Part shown: positions 1 to 10,854 of the stretch, piece after piece | Numbering within the stretch: position 1 is the stretch's first letter | How the letters are laid out: every line of letters starts with the position of its first letter | From: Pseudomonas spelaei | GTDB lineage: Bacteria; Pseudomonadota; Gammaproteobacteria; Pseudomonadales; Pseudomonadaceae | DNA length: 64,000 bases | Assembly: GCF_009724245.1 (NCBI RefSeq) | Contig: NZ_WNNK01000003.1 | Coordinates: 1 to 64,000, forward strand | Direction of reading: 5' to 3' | Notes under the pieces: generated by a model | The model's input: only the letters and a program-made list of their open reading frames with translations | What the model was told of the DNA's origin: nothing | The model's database searches: none | Translations under genes and position numbers: made by a program

Positions 1-415
1 ATGTCAGGGTCCTTTTGTCTTTGCCCGTACCGCATGGATCTGGATCTGTAGTATAGCAACCTCCGATTGACCAACCCGTATCGATTTTAGGATTAGTGGA
101 AGAAAAATAGTCCTTGCCTTGAAATGTAATACCCGTTGCGATGTCTGGGCCTAAATTGATATTTTTTAAGTAAATAAATACGTTCTCGGTTGGTGATCCT
201 TTTCTGTCTACCCAGCACTCGAGATTCACATTTTGTACCGGTTGACGCCAGAGCACGGTTTTCGCAGCCGCTGAGTTGGGGATGGCGATGGTCTCAGTTA
301 TTGTTACGCTATCTTGTGTTACTTTTGAATTGACGGTCCTACAGATCATGGCATAAGCATTCGGGATGCTAGTTAGAAGTAAGCAACCCATTAAGATCAG
401 TTTCTTAATAAACAT
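1..415 (-). CDS. Fimbrial subunit or tip protein, N-terminal part (cut by window edge)
   Basis: The reading frame starts at an ATG at 415 and runs open to the left edge, giving 138 residues. It opens with a clear Sec signal peptide (MFIKKLILMGCLL, ending near PNAYA) followed by a beta-rich, Thr/Ser-rich sequence with several cysteines (ICRT, LECW, GGCY, DPCG), as in secreted pilus subunits or two-domain tip adhesins. It lies 20 bases downstream of a periplasmic chaperone gene on the same strand, which is the main support for a fimbrial role. The usher and remaining subunits would lie outside the window. Base composition is AT-richer than the surrounding genes. The adhesin-versus-subunit choice cannot be made from this part. 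Confidence 0.6.
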   Translation of the reverse strand, partial: MFIKKLILMGCLLLTSIPNAYAMICRTVNSKVTQDSVTITETIAIPNSAAAKTVLWRQPVQNVNLECWVDRKGSPTENVFIYLKNINLGPDIATGITFQGKDYFSSTNPKIDTGWSIGGCYTTDPDPCGTGKDKRTLT

Positions 416-435
416 CCTGAATCCTCTTGTGCTGA

Positions 436-1164
436 TTATGGTTGGACGTTGTTACGATAAGCCTGGGGTGTTCCACCGTCACTGACGAGCGAGTAAGTCA
501 CCTCGCGTACCGGTCTGTCGCAAGCCATTATTGGAAGTTCGTAGGTGGCAAACGGAGCCACCATCAAATGATCAATGGTTTTTCCGCAGTCGACGCCCTT
601 CGGATCCCGCAGGATCACTTCGGTGAGGGTAAGGTAATAAGGGGAATTGTTACGGACCTGATAAGTGGTTGAGCCCGATGGGGACCAGCGAAGGGTTTTA
701 ATTGCCTCTTCGGGCGAGCCGAGCAACTTCGGCCGGTAGAACAACTTCAGATTGTGCTGCAGCGCGATGGAAATCAGATTTTCATCGCTGCTTTTCTTCG
801 GCACTGACAAGACTTTCAGCAGCAGAAACGATTCTCGGTCGGTTGGCAAGCCGGCCCCTTGGTAGAAGATATCGACCGATGCTTTACTTCGCTCTGCAAT
901 CAACAGCAGTGGCTTCGACAAAGCCATCGGTATATCCCGGTTTTCTTGAGGATCGCCCCAACTGAGATTGACTTGCGCCAGTGCTGGTTCGTTGCTGTCA
1001 TTGACCAGAATGACAGGCACCTGGTGTTGGCCGGCTTCATAAATAAAACGCGTGTAACCATCGAAACTGATCTCGGCTTGCGCCGTCGGGGCGAGCATGA
1101 GCGCCAAGAGCAATCGGGTACTGAAGGTGAGGGGGCGGAGCTTGTGATTGAGAGTGAATAGCAT
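436..1164 (-). CDS. PapD-like periplasmic fimbrial chaperone
   Basis: A 242-residue secreted protein with a signal peptide ending near PTAQA and the two-domain immunoglobulin-like fold expected of chaperone-usher chaperones, which bind pilus subunits in the periplasm and pass them to the outer-membrane usher. Visible family landmarks are the N-terminal ISFDGYTRFIYEAG strand with the conserved Arg, the LVNDSNEPALAQVNLSW strand, and HNLKLFYRP with the conserved Lys near residue 145. The frame extends a little further upstream, but the Met at 1164 immediately precedes the basic start of the signal peptide, so I chose it. It is the first gene of a minus-strand fimbrial operon that runs out of the window on the left. 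Confidence 0.85.
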   Translation of the reverse strand: MLFTLNHKLRPLTFSTRLLLALMLAPTAQAEISFDGYTRFIYEAGQHQVPVILVNDSNEPALAQVNLSWGDPQENRDIPMALSKPLLLIAERSKASVDIFYQGAGLPTDRESFLLLKVLSVPKKSSDENLISIALQHNLKLFYRPKLLGSPEEAIKTLRWSPSGSTTYQVRNNSPYYLTLTEVILRDPKGVDCGKTIDHLMVAPFATYELPIMACDRPVREVTYSLVSDGGTPQAYRNNVQP

Positions 1165-1277
1165 GGGCCAATCATGGCAGTGCAAGGCATCTGAGGTGTA
1201 TCAGACGATCCCTAAAGGCTGAGGGCGGCACTCGTCCCCCTTCATTTGACTGATAGCAAGCAACCTAATTATTCCAT

Positions 1278-1305
1278 TTGACATTCGCTGCCTAAGCAGT
1301 AACAT
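1278..1305 (+). promoter_or_regulatory. Promoter of the MarR-efflux operon
   Basis: A consensus -35 hexamer TTGACA (1278-1283) and a -10 hexamer TAACAT (1300-1305) are separated by 16 bases, 45 bases ahead of the marR start codon. The spacer is filled by the first operator palindrome, so a bound repressor would exclude RNA polymerase. The position and spacing are read directly; promoter activity is inferred. Confidence 0.7.
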
Positions 1306-1333
1306 CTCGTCACACACTCACTGCCTAGGCAGT
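1287..1333 (+). promoter_or_regulatory. Twin palindromic operator, probably for the MarR repressor
   Basis: Two copies of the same palindrome occur 33 bases apart: GCTGCCTAAGCAGT at 1287-1300 and the perfect 14-base ACTGCCTAGGCAGT at 1320-1333. One lies between the -35 and -10 boxes and the other just downstream of the start region, about three helical turns apart and on the same face. MarR proteins are dimers that bind such palindromes, usually in front of their own gene, so autorepression of the whole operon is the natural reading. Confidence 0.75.
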
Positions 1334-1349
1334 AATAAGGTGGCTTTCG

Positions 1350-1823
1350 ATGCCTCACTTCACCCCTGACAACTTCCACAACTGCCATCTCGGCCTGTTG
1401 CTGGGCCGCGCCGCGATCCTTAAGGACCGCATCATCGACACCCATATGGAACCCCACGGCATCACTGCCGCGCAGTTCAAGGTGTTGATCAACATGGCCC
1501 AGTTCGGCGTCGATACCCCGGCGGAGCTGTGCCGCAACCTGTCCCTGGACAGTGGCTCGATGACCCGCATGCTCGACCGTCTGGAGCAAAAAGACCTGTT
1601 GGCGCGCAAGCGTTCCGAACAGGACCGGCGCCAGGTGCAGTTGGTGCTGACCGCAGAAGGCCAACGTCTGGCGGACATGCTGCCGTACATCGGCGCCCAG
1701 GCCTTGAACCAGTTGGCAGGCGCATTGGAGCCGGGCGAATTGAAAACCCTGGAACATATTTTGACGAAAATTCTCGTGGCTGCAGGTGATGCAATGACCA
1801 TTCAGCGGGTAGGTGGGAAATGA
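1350..1823 (+). CDS. MarR family repressor of an EmrAB-type efflux operon
   Basis: A 157-residue winged-helix protein. The recognition region is around residues 55-80 (TPAELCRNLSLDSGSMTRML) and the wing carries the conserved SEQDRRQVQLVLT with the DRR motif. The gene overlaps the next one by four bases (ATGA at 1820-1823), so the regulator is the first gene of the efflux operon it presumably represses. The arrangement MarR-outer membrane factor-EmrA-EmrB matches a cluster known in Pseudomonas aeruginosa (PA5157-PA5160 region). MarR family members typically release DNA on binding phenolic or drug ligands; the ligand here is unknown. Confidence 0.88.
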   Translation: MPHFTPDNFHNCHLGLLLGRAAILKDRIIDTHMEPHGITAAQFKVLINMAQFGVDTPAELCRNLSLDSGSMTRMLDRLEQKDLLARKRSEQDRRQVQLVLTAEGQRLADMLPYIGAQALNQLAGALEPGELKTLEHILTKILVAAGDAMTIQRVGGK

Positions 1824-3283
1824 ACAATCGCGCTTTGCGTGCCGGCCTCAGCCTGGTGCTGGTGGCCATGACTGTCGCCGGTTGTGCCAATTACAGTGGC
1901 CTGGACACCGAAGGCAAACGCCTCGAAGCCAATCACCTGCAAGCCGGCAAATCCCTCAGTGGCGTGACCCTGTCGCCTGCTGCCTGGCCCAAAGCCGACT
2001 GGTGGAAAAGCCTCGGCGACCCGCAACTCGACGGCCTGATCCATGAAGCCCTGCGCGACAGTCCCGACATGCAAGTGGCCAGTGCTCGTGCCCACCAGGC
2101 CGAAGCGGCCGCTTATGCTGCTGATGCTGCACGCATGCCGACCCTGGATGCCAGCGCGGGTGTCAGCCGTTCGCGCCTGGCCAAGGATCAGGACCCGCAA
2201 GGGATTGGTGGCACTTACGCCACCGTGCGTAACATCAGCGCCGGTTTCAACTACAACTTTGACCTGTGGGGCGGCCAGCGTGCCGCCTGGGAAGCGGCGC
2301 TGGGCCAGGCGCGCGCCGCCGAAGTCGATCAGCAGGCCGCTCAACTGACCTTGGCGGCCGACGTTGCGCGGGCCTACAGCGACCTGGGCCGGGCCCATAT
2401 CGTTCGGGACCTGGCCAACGACGACCTCAAGCGCACCCGGCAAATGCTCGACCTGAGCAAGCGTCGGCTGAGTTCCGGGATCGACAGCCAGTACCAATAC
2501 CAGCAAACCGAAAGCCTGGAAGCCAGTTCCGAGTCGCAACTGATCGACGCCGAGAAAACCCTGCAAAGCGCCAAGATCAGCCTGGCGGTGTTGCTCGGCA
2601 AAGGCCCGGACCGGGGCAATGAACTGGCACGCCCTAACGTCCTCAAGCCCAGCGCCGTCGCTGTGCCTTCGGTGCTGCCGGCCGAGCTGCTGGGGCGTCG
2701 ACCGGACCTGATTGCCGCCCGCTGGCGGGTGGAGGCGGCGAGCAAGAACATCGTCGCCGGCAAGGCCAACTTCTATCCCAACCTGAACCTGAGCGCGAGC
2801 GCCGGGGCCGAGTCGTTGCTGGGGGATGCGATGTTCGGTTCCGCCAGCCGGTTCTTCAGCATCGCACCGACGGTGTCGCTGCCGATTTTCGACGGCGGCC
2901 GCCTGCGTGCCGACCTCGATGCCCGCGACGCCGATTACGACCTGGCGGTGGCCCAGTACAACAAAAGCCTGGTGAAAGCCCTGGGGGATGTCAGCGACAG
3001 CCTCTCGCAGTTGCGCGATATCGGCCGGCAGATTCAGGCCCAGCAACATGCGACGGACATTGCCCAGGAGTCCTACAACACCGTGGTTCAGCGTTACGGC
3101 TCAGGTATCGGTAATTACCTGGACGTGCTCAGCATCGAACAGCAATTGCTGCAGGCCCAACGTCAGTTGGCCAGCCTGAATGCCGAGCAAATCGATCTTT
3201 CGATTCAATTGATGCAGGCCCTGGGCGGCGGATTTAACGCCGATAACGTGGCCTCGACCACCCCAGCCACGCGCACTGAATAA
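1820..3283 (+). CDS. Outer-membrane efflux lipoprotein (NodT/OprM family)
   Basis: A 487-residue outer-membrane channel of the TolC superfamily. It starts with a lipoprotein signal peptide whose lipobox is VAGC, giving a lipidated Cys at about residue 22. Two repeats of the outer-membrane efflux domain follow, with typical features such as WWKSLGDPQLDGL, the alpha-barrel region rich in Ala and Gln, ELLGRRPDLIAARWRVEAAS at the start of the second repeat, and PIFDGGRLRADLDA. It would form the exit duct for the EmrAB pump encoded directly downstream. The start overlaps the stop of marR, and the following adaptor gene begins 15 bases after its stop. Confidence 0.92.
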   Translation: MNNRALRAGLSLVLVAMTVAGCANYSGLDTEGKRLEANHLQAGKSLSGVTLSPAAWPKADWWKSLGDPQLDGLIHEALRDSPDMQVASARAHQAEAAAYAADAARMPTLDASAGVSRSRLAKDQDPQGIGGTYATVRNISAGFNYNFDLWGGQRAAWEAALGQARAAEVDQQAAQLTLAADVARAYSDLGRAHIVRDLANDDLKRTRQMLDLSKRRLSSGIDSQYQYQQTESLEASSESQLIDAEKTLQSAKISLAVLLGKGPDRGNELARPNVLKPSAVAVPSVLPAELLGRRPDLIAARWRVEAASKNIVAGKANFYPNLNLSASAGAESLLGDAMFGSASRFFSIAPTVSLPIFDGGRLRADLDARDADYDLAVAQYNKSLVKALGDVSDSLSQLRDIGRQIQAQQHATDIAQESYNTVVQRYGSGIGNYLDVLSIEQQLLQAQRQLASLNAEQIDLSIQLMQALGGGFNADNVASTTPATRTE

Positions 3284-3298
3284 TTCAAGGTACTAGTC

Positions 3299-4501
3299 AT
3301 GGCCACTGCCGAAACCAATAACACAAGCCAACAACCTGCAGACACCAGCAATCCGGGCAAACGCAGATTCATGCTGCTGGTCCTGGCGTTGATCGTCATC
3401 CTCGGCGCCTTGGGCGTTTGGGGCTGGTATGAGTTTTACGGACGCTGGGGCGAAAGCACCGACGACGCCTACGTGAACGGCAACGTGGTGGAAATCACCC
3501 CGTTGGTGACCGGTACCGTAGTGAGCATCGGTGCCGACGATGGCGACCTGGTCCATGAGGGCCAGGTGCTGATCAATTTCGACCCTAACGATGCGGCCGT
3601 CGGCCTGCAAAGTGCCCAGGCCAACCTGGCGCGCACGGTGCGTCAGGTGCGTGGTTTGTACAGCAACGTCGATGGTATGAAGGCCCAGGTCAATGCACAG
3701 AGAGCCGAAGTGCAAACCGCCCAGGACAATTACAACCGTCGGAAAAACCTGGCGCAGGGCGGGGCGATTTCCCTGGAAGAACTGTCCCATGCTCGTGACA
3801 GTTTGACCTCGGCGAATAACGCGTTGGCCAACCTTGAGCAGCAACTCAAGACCACCAATGCTCTGGTTGACGACACAGTAATTTCTTCGCACCCGGACGT
3901 GCAGGCCGCCGCCGCGCAATTGCGCCAGGCTTACCTGACCAACGCCCGAAGCACGCTGATCGCGCCGGTCACCGGTTACGTCGCCAAGCGCACCGTGCAA
4001 CTAGGCCAGCGTGTGCAGCCGGGTACCGCGTTGATGGCGGTTATTCCACTGGACCAACTGTGGATCGACGCCAACTTCAAGGAAACCCAACTGCGCCAGA
4101 TGCGCATCGGCCAGCCGGTGGAGATCGAAGCGGACATCTACGGCAGTGACGTGAAGTTCAGCGGCTCCATCGACAGCCTCGGTGCCGGGACCGGCAGTGC
4201 GTTTGCCTTGCTGCCGGCGCAGAACGCCACCGGTAACTGGATCAAGATCGTGCAGCGCGTGCCGGTGCGGATTCATATCAATGCCGAAGAGCTGGCCAAG
4301 AACCCGTTGCGGGTTGGCTTGTCCACTGTGGTTAACGTCAACTTGCACGACCAGAGCGGCCCGGTATTGGCCCAACAGGCGCCACAAAAGGCGTCGTTCA
4401 GCACCAACGTGTACGACCGTCAGTTGGCCGAGGCCGATGCGATGATCACTCAGCTTATCCATGACAACAGCCTGGCCGCCCCCAAGGCCGTCCAGCGCTG
4501 A
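3299..4501 (+). CDS. emrA: EmrA-type membrane fusion protein (HlyD family)
   Basis: A 400-residue periplasmic adaptor. Residues 1-22 are cytoplasmic and polar, followed by one transmembrane helix (FMLLVLALIVILGALGVW), then the biotinyl-lipoyl-like half (TDDAYVNGNVVEITPLVTG), an alpha-helical hairpin rich in Gln and Ala, the second lipoyl half (STLIAPVTGYVAKRTVQLGQ) and a beta-barrel domain. The TDDAYV motif and DQLWIDANFKETQL are characteristic of EmrA. It bridges the inner-membrane EmrB and the outer-membrane lipoprotein. Spacing of 15 bases upstream and 65 bases downstream is consistent with one transcript. Confidence 0.92.
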   Translation: MATAETNNTSQQPADTSNPGKRRFMLLVLALIVILGALGVWGWYEFYGRWGESTDDAYVNGNVVEITPLVTGTVVSIGADDGDLVHEGQVLINFDPNDAAVGLQSAQANLARTVRQVRGLYSNVDGMKAQVNAQRAEVQTAQDNYNRRKNLAQGGAISLEELSHARDSLTSANNALANLEQQLKTTNALVDDTVISSHPDVQAAAAQLRQAYLTNARSTLIAPVTGYVAKRTVQLGQRVQPGTALMAVIPLDQLWIDANFKETQLRQMRIGQPVEIEADIYGSDVKFSGSIDSLGAGTGSAFALLPAQNATGNWIKIVQRVPVRIHINAEELAKNPLRVGLSTVVNVNLHDQSGPVLAQQAPQKASFSTNVYDRQLAEADAMITQLIHDNSLAAPKAVQR

Positions 4502-4516
4502 TTCGCCGATCCGTCA

Positions 4517-4540
4517 GCTACGGCCCTTGCTGGCCGTAGC
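4517..4540 (+). other. Intra-operon stem-loop between emrA and emrB
   Basis: A perfect nine-base-pair stem (GCTACGGCC at 4517-4525 with GGCCGTAGC at 4532-4540) encloses a six-base loop in the 65-base gap between emrA and emrB. There is no T tract, so it does not look like a terminator. It may stabilise the upstream mRNA or modulate emrB expression; this is inference. Confidence 0.5.
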
Positions 4541-4566
4541 GTCCACTCCGTTTCACAGGATTAGCG

Positions 4567-6096
4567 ATGAGCAATAACGCCTCCTTCACGCCGCCCAGTT
4601 TGCTGATGGCCACCATCGGCCTGTCGCTGGCGACCTTCATGCAGGTGCTCGACACCACCATCGCCAACGTGGCGTTGCCGACCATTTCCGGCAACCTGGG
4701 CGTGAGTTCGGAGCAGGGCACCTGGGTCATCACCTCGTTTGCCGTGAGCAACGCCATCGCCTTGCCGCTGACCGGCTGGCTGAGCCGTCGCTTCGGCGAG
4801 GTGAAGCTGTTTCTGTGGGCCACCATCCTGTTTGTGCTGGCCTCGTTTCTCTGTGGTGTCTCCACCTCGATGCCCGAGCTGATTGGCTTCCGGGTGCTGC
4901 AAGGCCTGGTAGCCGGCCCGCTGTACCCGATGACCCAGACGCTGCTGATCGCCGTCTACCCGCCGGCGAGGCGCGGCATGGCCCTGGCGTTGCTGGCGAT
5001 GGTCACGGTGGTGGCGCCGATCGCGGGGCCGATTCTCGGTGGCTGGATCACCGACAGCTACAGTTGGCCGTGGATCTTCTTTATCAACGTGCCCATCGGG
5101 ATCTTTGCGGTGATGGTGGTGCGCTTCCAACTGAAGAAGCGACCAGTGGTTACCAGTCACCAGCCGATGGATTACGTGGGGTTGCTGAGCCTGATTGTCG
5201 GCGTCGGTGCCCTGCAGATCATCCTCGACAAGGGCAATGACCTGGATTGGTTCGAGTCGAACTTCATTGTTATCGGTGCGGTGATTTCGGTGATTGCCCT
5301 GGCGGTGTTCATCATCTGGGAAATGACCGACAAACACCCGGTGGTCAACCTGCGGCTGTTCGCCCATCGCAACTTCCGTATCGGCACCATTGTGTTGGTG
5401 TTGGGCTATGCCGGGTTCTTCGGGATCAACCTGATCCTGCCGCAATGGCTGCAGACCCAGATGGGTTACACCGCCACCTGGGCCGGTCTCGCGGTAGCAC
5501 CGATCGGGATTCTGCCGGTGCTGATGTCGCCCTTTGTCGGCAAGTATGCCCACAAGTTCGACTTGCGCCTGTTGGCCGGGCTGGCGTTCCTCGCGATTGG
5601 CTTGAGCTGCTTCATGCGTGCCGGGTTTACCAATGAGGTGGACTTCCAGCACATCGCTCTGGTGCAACTGTTCATGGGGATTGGTGTGGCGCTGTTCTTC
5701 ATGCCGACCTTGAGTATCCTGATGTCCGACCTGCCACCGCACCAGATTGCCGATGGCGCGGGCTTGGCGACCTTCCTGCGGACCCTGGGCGGTAGCTTTG
5801 CGGCGTCCCTGACCACCTGGATCTGGATTCGTCGGGCGGATCAGCACCATGCCTACATGAGCGAAAACATGACGACCTACGACTCGGCCACCCGCGATGC
5901 GTTGAATGCGCTGGGCGGGGCAGGGCACAAGGCATATGCGCAGTTGGATCAGATACTGACGAGCCAGGCGTACATGATGTCCACCGTGGATTACTTCACG
6001 TTGCTGGGGTGGATGTTCATGGGCTTGATTGTGCTGGTGTGGCTGGCCAAACCGCCGTTTGCCGCGAAGGCGGGCCCGGAAGCTTCAGGCCACTGA
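4567..6096 (+). CDS. emrB: EmrB-type multidrug efflux MFS transporter (DHA2, 14 TM)
   Basis: A 509-residue inner-membrane drug/proton antiporter. It carries the DHA2 signature LDTTIANVALPTI in the first transmembrane helix, LSRRFGEVKLFLWA after helix 2, the antiporter motif region VVAPIAGPILGGWI in helix 5, and hydrophobic segments consistent with 14 helices up to a short C-terminal tail. It is the energy-coupled component of the tripartite pump with the preceding adaptor and outer-membrane lipoprotein. A REPIN follows the stop codon and closes the operon. Substrates cannot be read from sequence; homologues export hydrophobic weak acids and uncouplers. Confidence 0.93.
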   Translation: MSNNASFTPPSLLMATIGLSLATFMQVLDTTIANVALPTISGNLGVSSEQGTWVITSFAVSNAIALPLTGWLSRRFGEVKLFLWATILFVLASFLCGVSTSMPELIGFRVLQGLVAGPLYPMTQTLLIAVYPPARRGMALALLAMVTVVAPIAGPILGGWITDSYSWPWIFFINVPIGIFAVMVVRFQLKKRPVVTSHQPMDYVGLLSLIVGVGALQIILDKGNDLDWFESNFIVIGAVISVIALAVFIIWEMTDKHPVVNLRLFAHRNFRIGTIVLVLGYAGFFGINLILPQWLQTQMGYTATWAGLAVAPIGILPVLMSPFVGKYAHKFDLRLLAGLAFLAIGLSCFMRAGFTNEVDFQHIALVQLFMGIGVALFFMPTLSILMSDLPPHQIADGAGLATFLRTLGGSFAASLTTWIWIRRADQHHAYMSENMTTYDSATRDALNALGGAGHKAYAQLDQILTSQAYMMSTVDYFTLLGWMFMGLIVLVWLAKPPFAAKAGPEASGH

Positions 6097-6118
6097 TCTG
6101 GAGTTGGAATGCAATCCA

Positions 6119-6210
6119 ATGTGGGAGCTGGCTTGCCTGCGATGGCGGTGGGTCAGCTTACGCAGAGGCTGACCGACAGTCCGCTATCGCAGGCAGGCCA
6201 GCTCCCACAT
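6119..6210. repeat. REPIN (paired inverted REP elements)
   Basis: A 92-base element begins ATGTGGGAGCTGG and ends with its reverse complement, with a second nested pair (TTGCCTGCGAT... with ATCGCAGGCA). It sits between the convergent emrB and lpxH genes. The same core recurs at 23283, 39625 and inside the large inverted repeat near 50 kb. Such elements are spread by RAYT transposases in fluorescent pseudomonads; none is encoded in this window. Confidence 0.85.
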
Positions 6211-6232
6211 TTTGGGTGGTGTTGTTCTGGAA

Positions 6233-6982
6233 TTAAGCGCCAGGCAGCGCCAATTGCGGGTTGACGAAGTCAAACGCCGCCAACTGAAACCCTTGCTCGT
6301 CCACCTGCAACGCCCAACCTTGCTTGTCCCAATCCCCCAGCACAATGCGCTTGGCCGCTTGATCACCAATCTGCAACTTGTGAATGGCCGGACGATGGGT
6401 GTGCCCATGCACCAGGGTTCGCACGCCAAACGCCTGCATCACCCGTGGCACTTCCTCGGGTGTCACATCGACAATGTCGTTGGCCTTCATCCGCGTTTGC
6501 GCGCGGCTTTCACTGCGCAGCTTGCGCGCCAGCTTGTGCCGGGTACGCAGGGGCAGGTGGCGCAGGATAAACAGGGTGATGGGGTTACGCAGGATACGCC
6601 GCAGCTTCATATAGCCGACGTCGCGGGTACACAGGCTGTCGCCGTGCATCAACAGCACCGGCTCGCCATACAACTGCACCACACTCGGGTCCTTGAGCAA
6701 GGTAGCGCCTGCGGCTTTGCAGAAGGCCTTGCCGATCAGGAAGTCCCGGTTGCCATGCATGATGAAAATCTGGGGGCCGCTATCGCTCAGCTCGCGCAGA
6801 GCCTCGCAAATCGAACGCTGGAAGGGCGTCATCCCATCGTCGCCAATCCAGGCTTCGAAGAAGTCCCCCAGAATGTACAACGCCTGGGCGGAACGGGCGC
6901 GGCCGTTCAGTAAATCCAGAAACGCCCGGGTAATATCCGGGCGCTCCTCTTCCAGATGCAAATCTGAAATCAGCAATATCAC
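6233..6982 (-). CDS. lpxH: UDP-2,3-diacylglucosamine diphosphatase LpxH
   Basis: A 249-residue cytoplasmic metallophosphoesterase that hydrolyses UDP-2,3-diacylglucosamine to lipid X in lipid A biosynthesis. All metal-binding blocks are visible: ISDLHLEE at residues 5-12, [11 protein letters not shown] near 40, HGNRDFLIG near 78, LMHGDSLC near 112 and HGHTHRP near 193. The length fits the family. The start codon overlaps the stop of ppiB (6979-6982), so the two genes are cotranscribed, an arrangement common in Pseudomonas next to cysS and glnS. Confidence 0.96.
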   Translation of the reverse strand: MILLISDLHLEEERPDITRAFLDLLNGRARSAQALYILGDFFEAWIGDDGMTPFQRSICEALRELSDSGPQIFIMHGNRDFLIGKAFCKAAGATLLKDPSVVQLYGEPVLLMHGDSLCTRDVGYMKLRRILRNPITLFILRHLPLRTRHKLARKLRSESRAQTRMKANDIVDVTPEEVPRVMQAFGVRTLVHGHTHRPAIHKLQIGDQAAKRIVLGDWDKQGWALQVDEQGFQLAAFDFVNPQLALPGA

Positions 6983-7482
6983 TCAACGATCTCGGCTTTC
7001 TCGACGATCACGTCTTCTACCGGGACGTCCTGGTGACCGGACTTGCTGGTGGTCTGTACGCCTTTGATCTTGTCGACCACGTCAGTGCCGGCAGTCACTT
7101 TGCCGAATACCGCGTAACCCCAACCCTGCATGTTCTTGCCGCTGTGGTTCAGGAAGCTGTTGTCAGCCACGTTGATGAAGAACTGTGCGGAGGCCGAATG
7201 CGGCTCCATGGTACGGGCCATGGCGACGGTGTATTTGTCGTTGGAAAGGCCGTTGTCCGCTTCGTTCTGGATGCTTGGACGCTTGTCTTTCTTTTCTTTC
7301 ATGCCTGGCTCGAAACCGCCGCCCTGGACCATGAAGTTGCCGATCACACGGTGGAAAACCGTGTTTTCGTAGTGGCCGGCTTTAACGTACTCGATGAAGT
7401 TGGCGACGGTGATCGGCGCTTTCTCGGCGTTCAGCTCGATGACGATGTCACCGTGGTTGGTGGTCAGTTTGACTTGAGTCAT
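6979..7482 (-). CDS. ppiB: Peptidyl-prolyl cis-trans isomerase B (cyclophilin)
   Basis: A 167-residue cytoplasmic cyclophilin that catalyses proline isomerisation during folding. It has the catalytic [19 protein letters not shown] block, the substrate pocket segment [17 protein letters not shown] and the C-terminal [20 protein letters not shown]. There is no signal peptide, which separates it from periplasmic PpiA. An in-frame extension reaches 7707, but the Met at 7482 ([17 protein letters not shown]) begins exactly where the family begins, so I chose it. It lies divergent from glnS and overlaps lpxH. Confidence 0.95.
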   Translation of the reverse strand: MTQVKLTTNHGDIVIELNAEKAPITVANFIEYVKAGHYENTVFHRVIGNFMVQGGGFEPGMKEKKDKRPSIQNEADNGLSNDKYTVAMARTMEPHSASAQFFINVADNSFLNHSGKNMQGWGYAVFGKVTAGTDVVDKIKGVQTTSKSGHQDVPVEDVIVEKAEIVE

Positions 7483-7730
7483 GTTCGCTACTCTTTCAAG
7501 GAATTCGTGGATTTGGGCGCCGATGGCGCTTGCACCTGTTTGGCAAAACACTGCCAAGGCGCGCAGTTTAGCGTGACCTGCAGGAATTTCGAGGTGGTTT
7601 TTTACCGCCCATGCAATAAATGCAGCAGTTTTTGACCACGCTCTGTCAGGTGCTTGACAGCATCGGCTATGATAACGCCTTTGTTTTATCTGGCCTGACC
7701 TGGCCACGTACCTGTCTGTTCAAGGATCCT

Positions 7731-9431
7731 ATGAGCAAGCCCACTGTCGACCCTACCTCGAATTCCAAGGCCGGACCTGCCGTCCCGGTCAACTTCCTGC
7801 GCCCGATCATCCAGGCGGACCTGGATTCGGGCAAGCACACGCAGATCGTCACCCGCTTCCCGCCAGAGCCCAACGGCTACCTGCACATCGGTCACGCCAA
7901 GTCGATCTGTGTGAACTTCGGCCTGGCCCAGGAGTTCGGTGGCGTCACGCACCTGCGTTTCGACGACACCAACCCGGCCAAGGAAGACCAGGAATACATC
8001 GACGCGATCGAAAGCGACATCAAGTGGCTGGGCTTTGAATGGTCCGGTGAAGTGCGCTATGCCTCGAAGTATTTCGACCAGTTGTTCGACTGGGCCGTCG
8101 AGCTGATCAAGGCCGGCAAGGCCTACGTCGACGACCTGACTCCTGCGCAAGCCAAGGAATACCGTGGCACGTTGACCGAGCCGGGCAAGAACAGCCCGTT
8201 CCGTGACCGTTCGGTAGAAGAGAACCTGGACTGGTTCTCCCGCATGAAAGCCGGCGAATTCAAGGACGGCGAGCGCGTGCTGCGGGCCAAGATCGACATG
8301 GCCTCGCCGAACATGAACCTGCGCGACCCGATCATGTACCGCATCCGCCATGCCCACCACCACCAGACCGGTGACAAGTGGTGCATCTACCCGAACTACG
8401 ACTTTACCCACGGTCAGTCGGACGCCCTCGAAGGCATCACTCACTCCATCTGCACCCTGGAGTTCGAAAGCCACCGTCCGCTGTACGACTGGTTCCTCGA
8501 CAGCCTGCCGGTACCGGCGCACCCGCGTCAGTACGAATTCAGCCGCCTGAACCTGAACTACACCATCACCAGCAAGCGCAAGCTCAAGCAACTGGTGGAT
8601 GAAAAGCACGTCCACGGCTGGGATGACCCACGCATGTCGACGCTGTCGGGCTTCCGTCGTCGTGGCTACACCCCGGCATCGATCCGCAATTTCTGCGACA
8701 TGGTCGGTACCAACCGTTCTGACGGCGTGGTCGATTTCGGCATGCTCGAATTCAGCATCCGCCAGGACCTCGACGCGAACGCTCCGCGCGCCATGTGCGT
8801 GCTGCGTCCGTTGAAGGTGGTGATCACCAACTATCCGCAAGACCAGGTCGAAAACCTCGAACTGCCGCGTCATCCGCAGAAAGAAGAGCTGGGCGTGCGC
8901 AAGCTGCCGTTCGCCCGTGAAATCTACATCGACCGCGATGACTTCATGGAAGAGCCGCCAAAAGGCTACAAGCGCCTGGAACCGAACGGCGAAGTGCGCC
9001 TGCGCGGCAGCTACGTGATCCGTGCCGACGAAGCCATCAAGGACGCCGATGGCAACATCGTCGAACTGCATTGCTCGTACGATCCGGACACCCTGGGCAA
9101 GAACCCTGAGGGCCGCAAGGTCAAAGGCGTGGTGCACTGGGTACCGGCTGCGGCCAGCGTCGAGTGCGAAGTGCGCCTGTATGATCGTCTGTTCCGTTCG
9201 GCCAACCCTGAGAAGGCTGAAGACAGTGCCAGTTTCCTGGACAACATCAACCCTGATTCGCTGCAAGTTCTCACTGGTTGTCGTGCTGAGCCATCGCTTG
9301 GCAATGCACAGCCGGAAGACCGTTTCCAGTTCGAGCGCGAAGGTTACTTCTGCGCGGATATCAAGGACTCGAAGCCCGGTGCTCCGGTATTCAACCGTAC
9401 CGTGACCTTGCGTGATTCGTGGGGCCAGTGA
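7731..9431 (+). CDS. glnS: Glutaminyl-tRNA synthetase
   Basis: A 566-residue class I synthetase that charges tRNA-Gln. The HIGH-type motif is [14 protein letters not shown] near residue 45 and the KMSKS equivalent lies in [10 protein letters not shown] near residue 280. The anticodon-binding beta barrels occupy the C-terminal half. An AAGGA ribosome site sits just ahead of the ATG at 7731, and the sequence [13 protein letters not shown] matches the family start better than the upstream in-frame extension. The 248-base divergent gap to ppiB presumably carries both promoters. cysS follows after 18 bases. Confidence 0.97.
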   Translation: MSKPTVDPTSNSKAGPAVPVNFLRPIIQADLDSGKHTQIVTRFPPEPNGYLHIGHAKSICVNFGLAQEFGGVTHLRFDDTNPAKEDQEYIDAIESDIKWLGFEWSGEVRYASKYFDQLFDWAVELIKAGKAYVDDLTPAQAKEYRGTLTEPGKNSPFRDRSVEENLDWFSRMKAGEFKDGERVLRAKIDMASPNMNLRDPIMYRIRHAHHHQTGDKWCIYPNYDFTHGQSDALEGITHSICTLEFESHRPLYDWFLDSLPVPAHPRQYEFSRLNLNYTITSKRKLKQLVDEKHVHGWDDPRMSTLSGFRRRGYTPASIRNFCDMVGTNRSDGVVDFGMLEFSIRQDLDANAPRAMCVLRPLKVVITNYPQDQVENLELPRHPQKEELGVRKLPFAREIYIDRDDFMEEPPKGYKRLEPNGEVRLRGSYVIRADEAIKDADGNIVELHCSYDPDTLGKNPEGRKVKGVVHWVPAAASVECEVRLYDRLFRSANPEKAEDSASFLDNINPDSLQVLTGCRAEPSLGNAQPEDRFQFEREGYFCADIKDSKPGAPVFNRTVTLRDSWGQ

Positions 9432-9449
9432 TTCTTTAAGGAAACTGTT

Positions 9450-10838
<1,389 letters not shown>

Positions 10839-10854
10839 TTGCTGAACGCTGAAT

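Noticed and set aside
7643..7673. TTGACA (7654-7659), TATGAT (7668-7673) and a small CTGTCA/TGACAG inverted repeat ahead of glnS.
   Set aside because: The two boxes are only eight bases apart, so they do not make one promoter; the inverted repeat is too short to assign.
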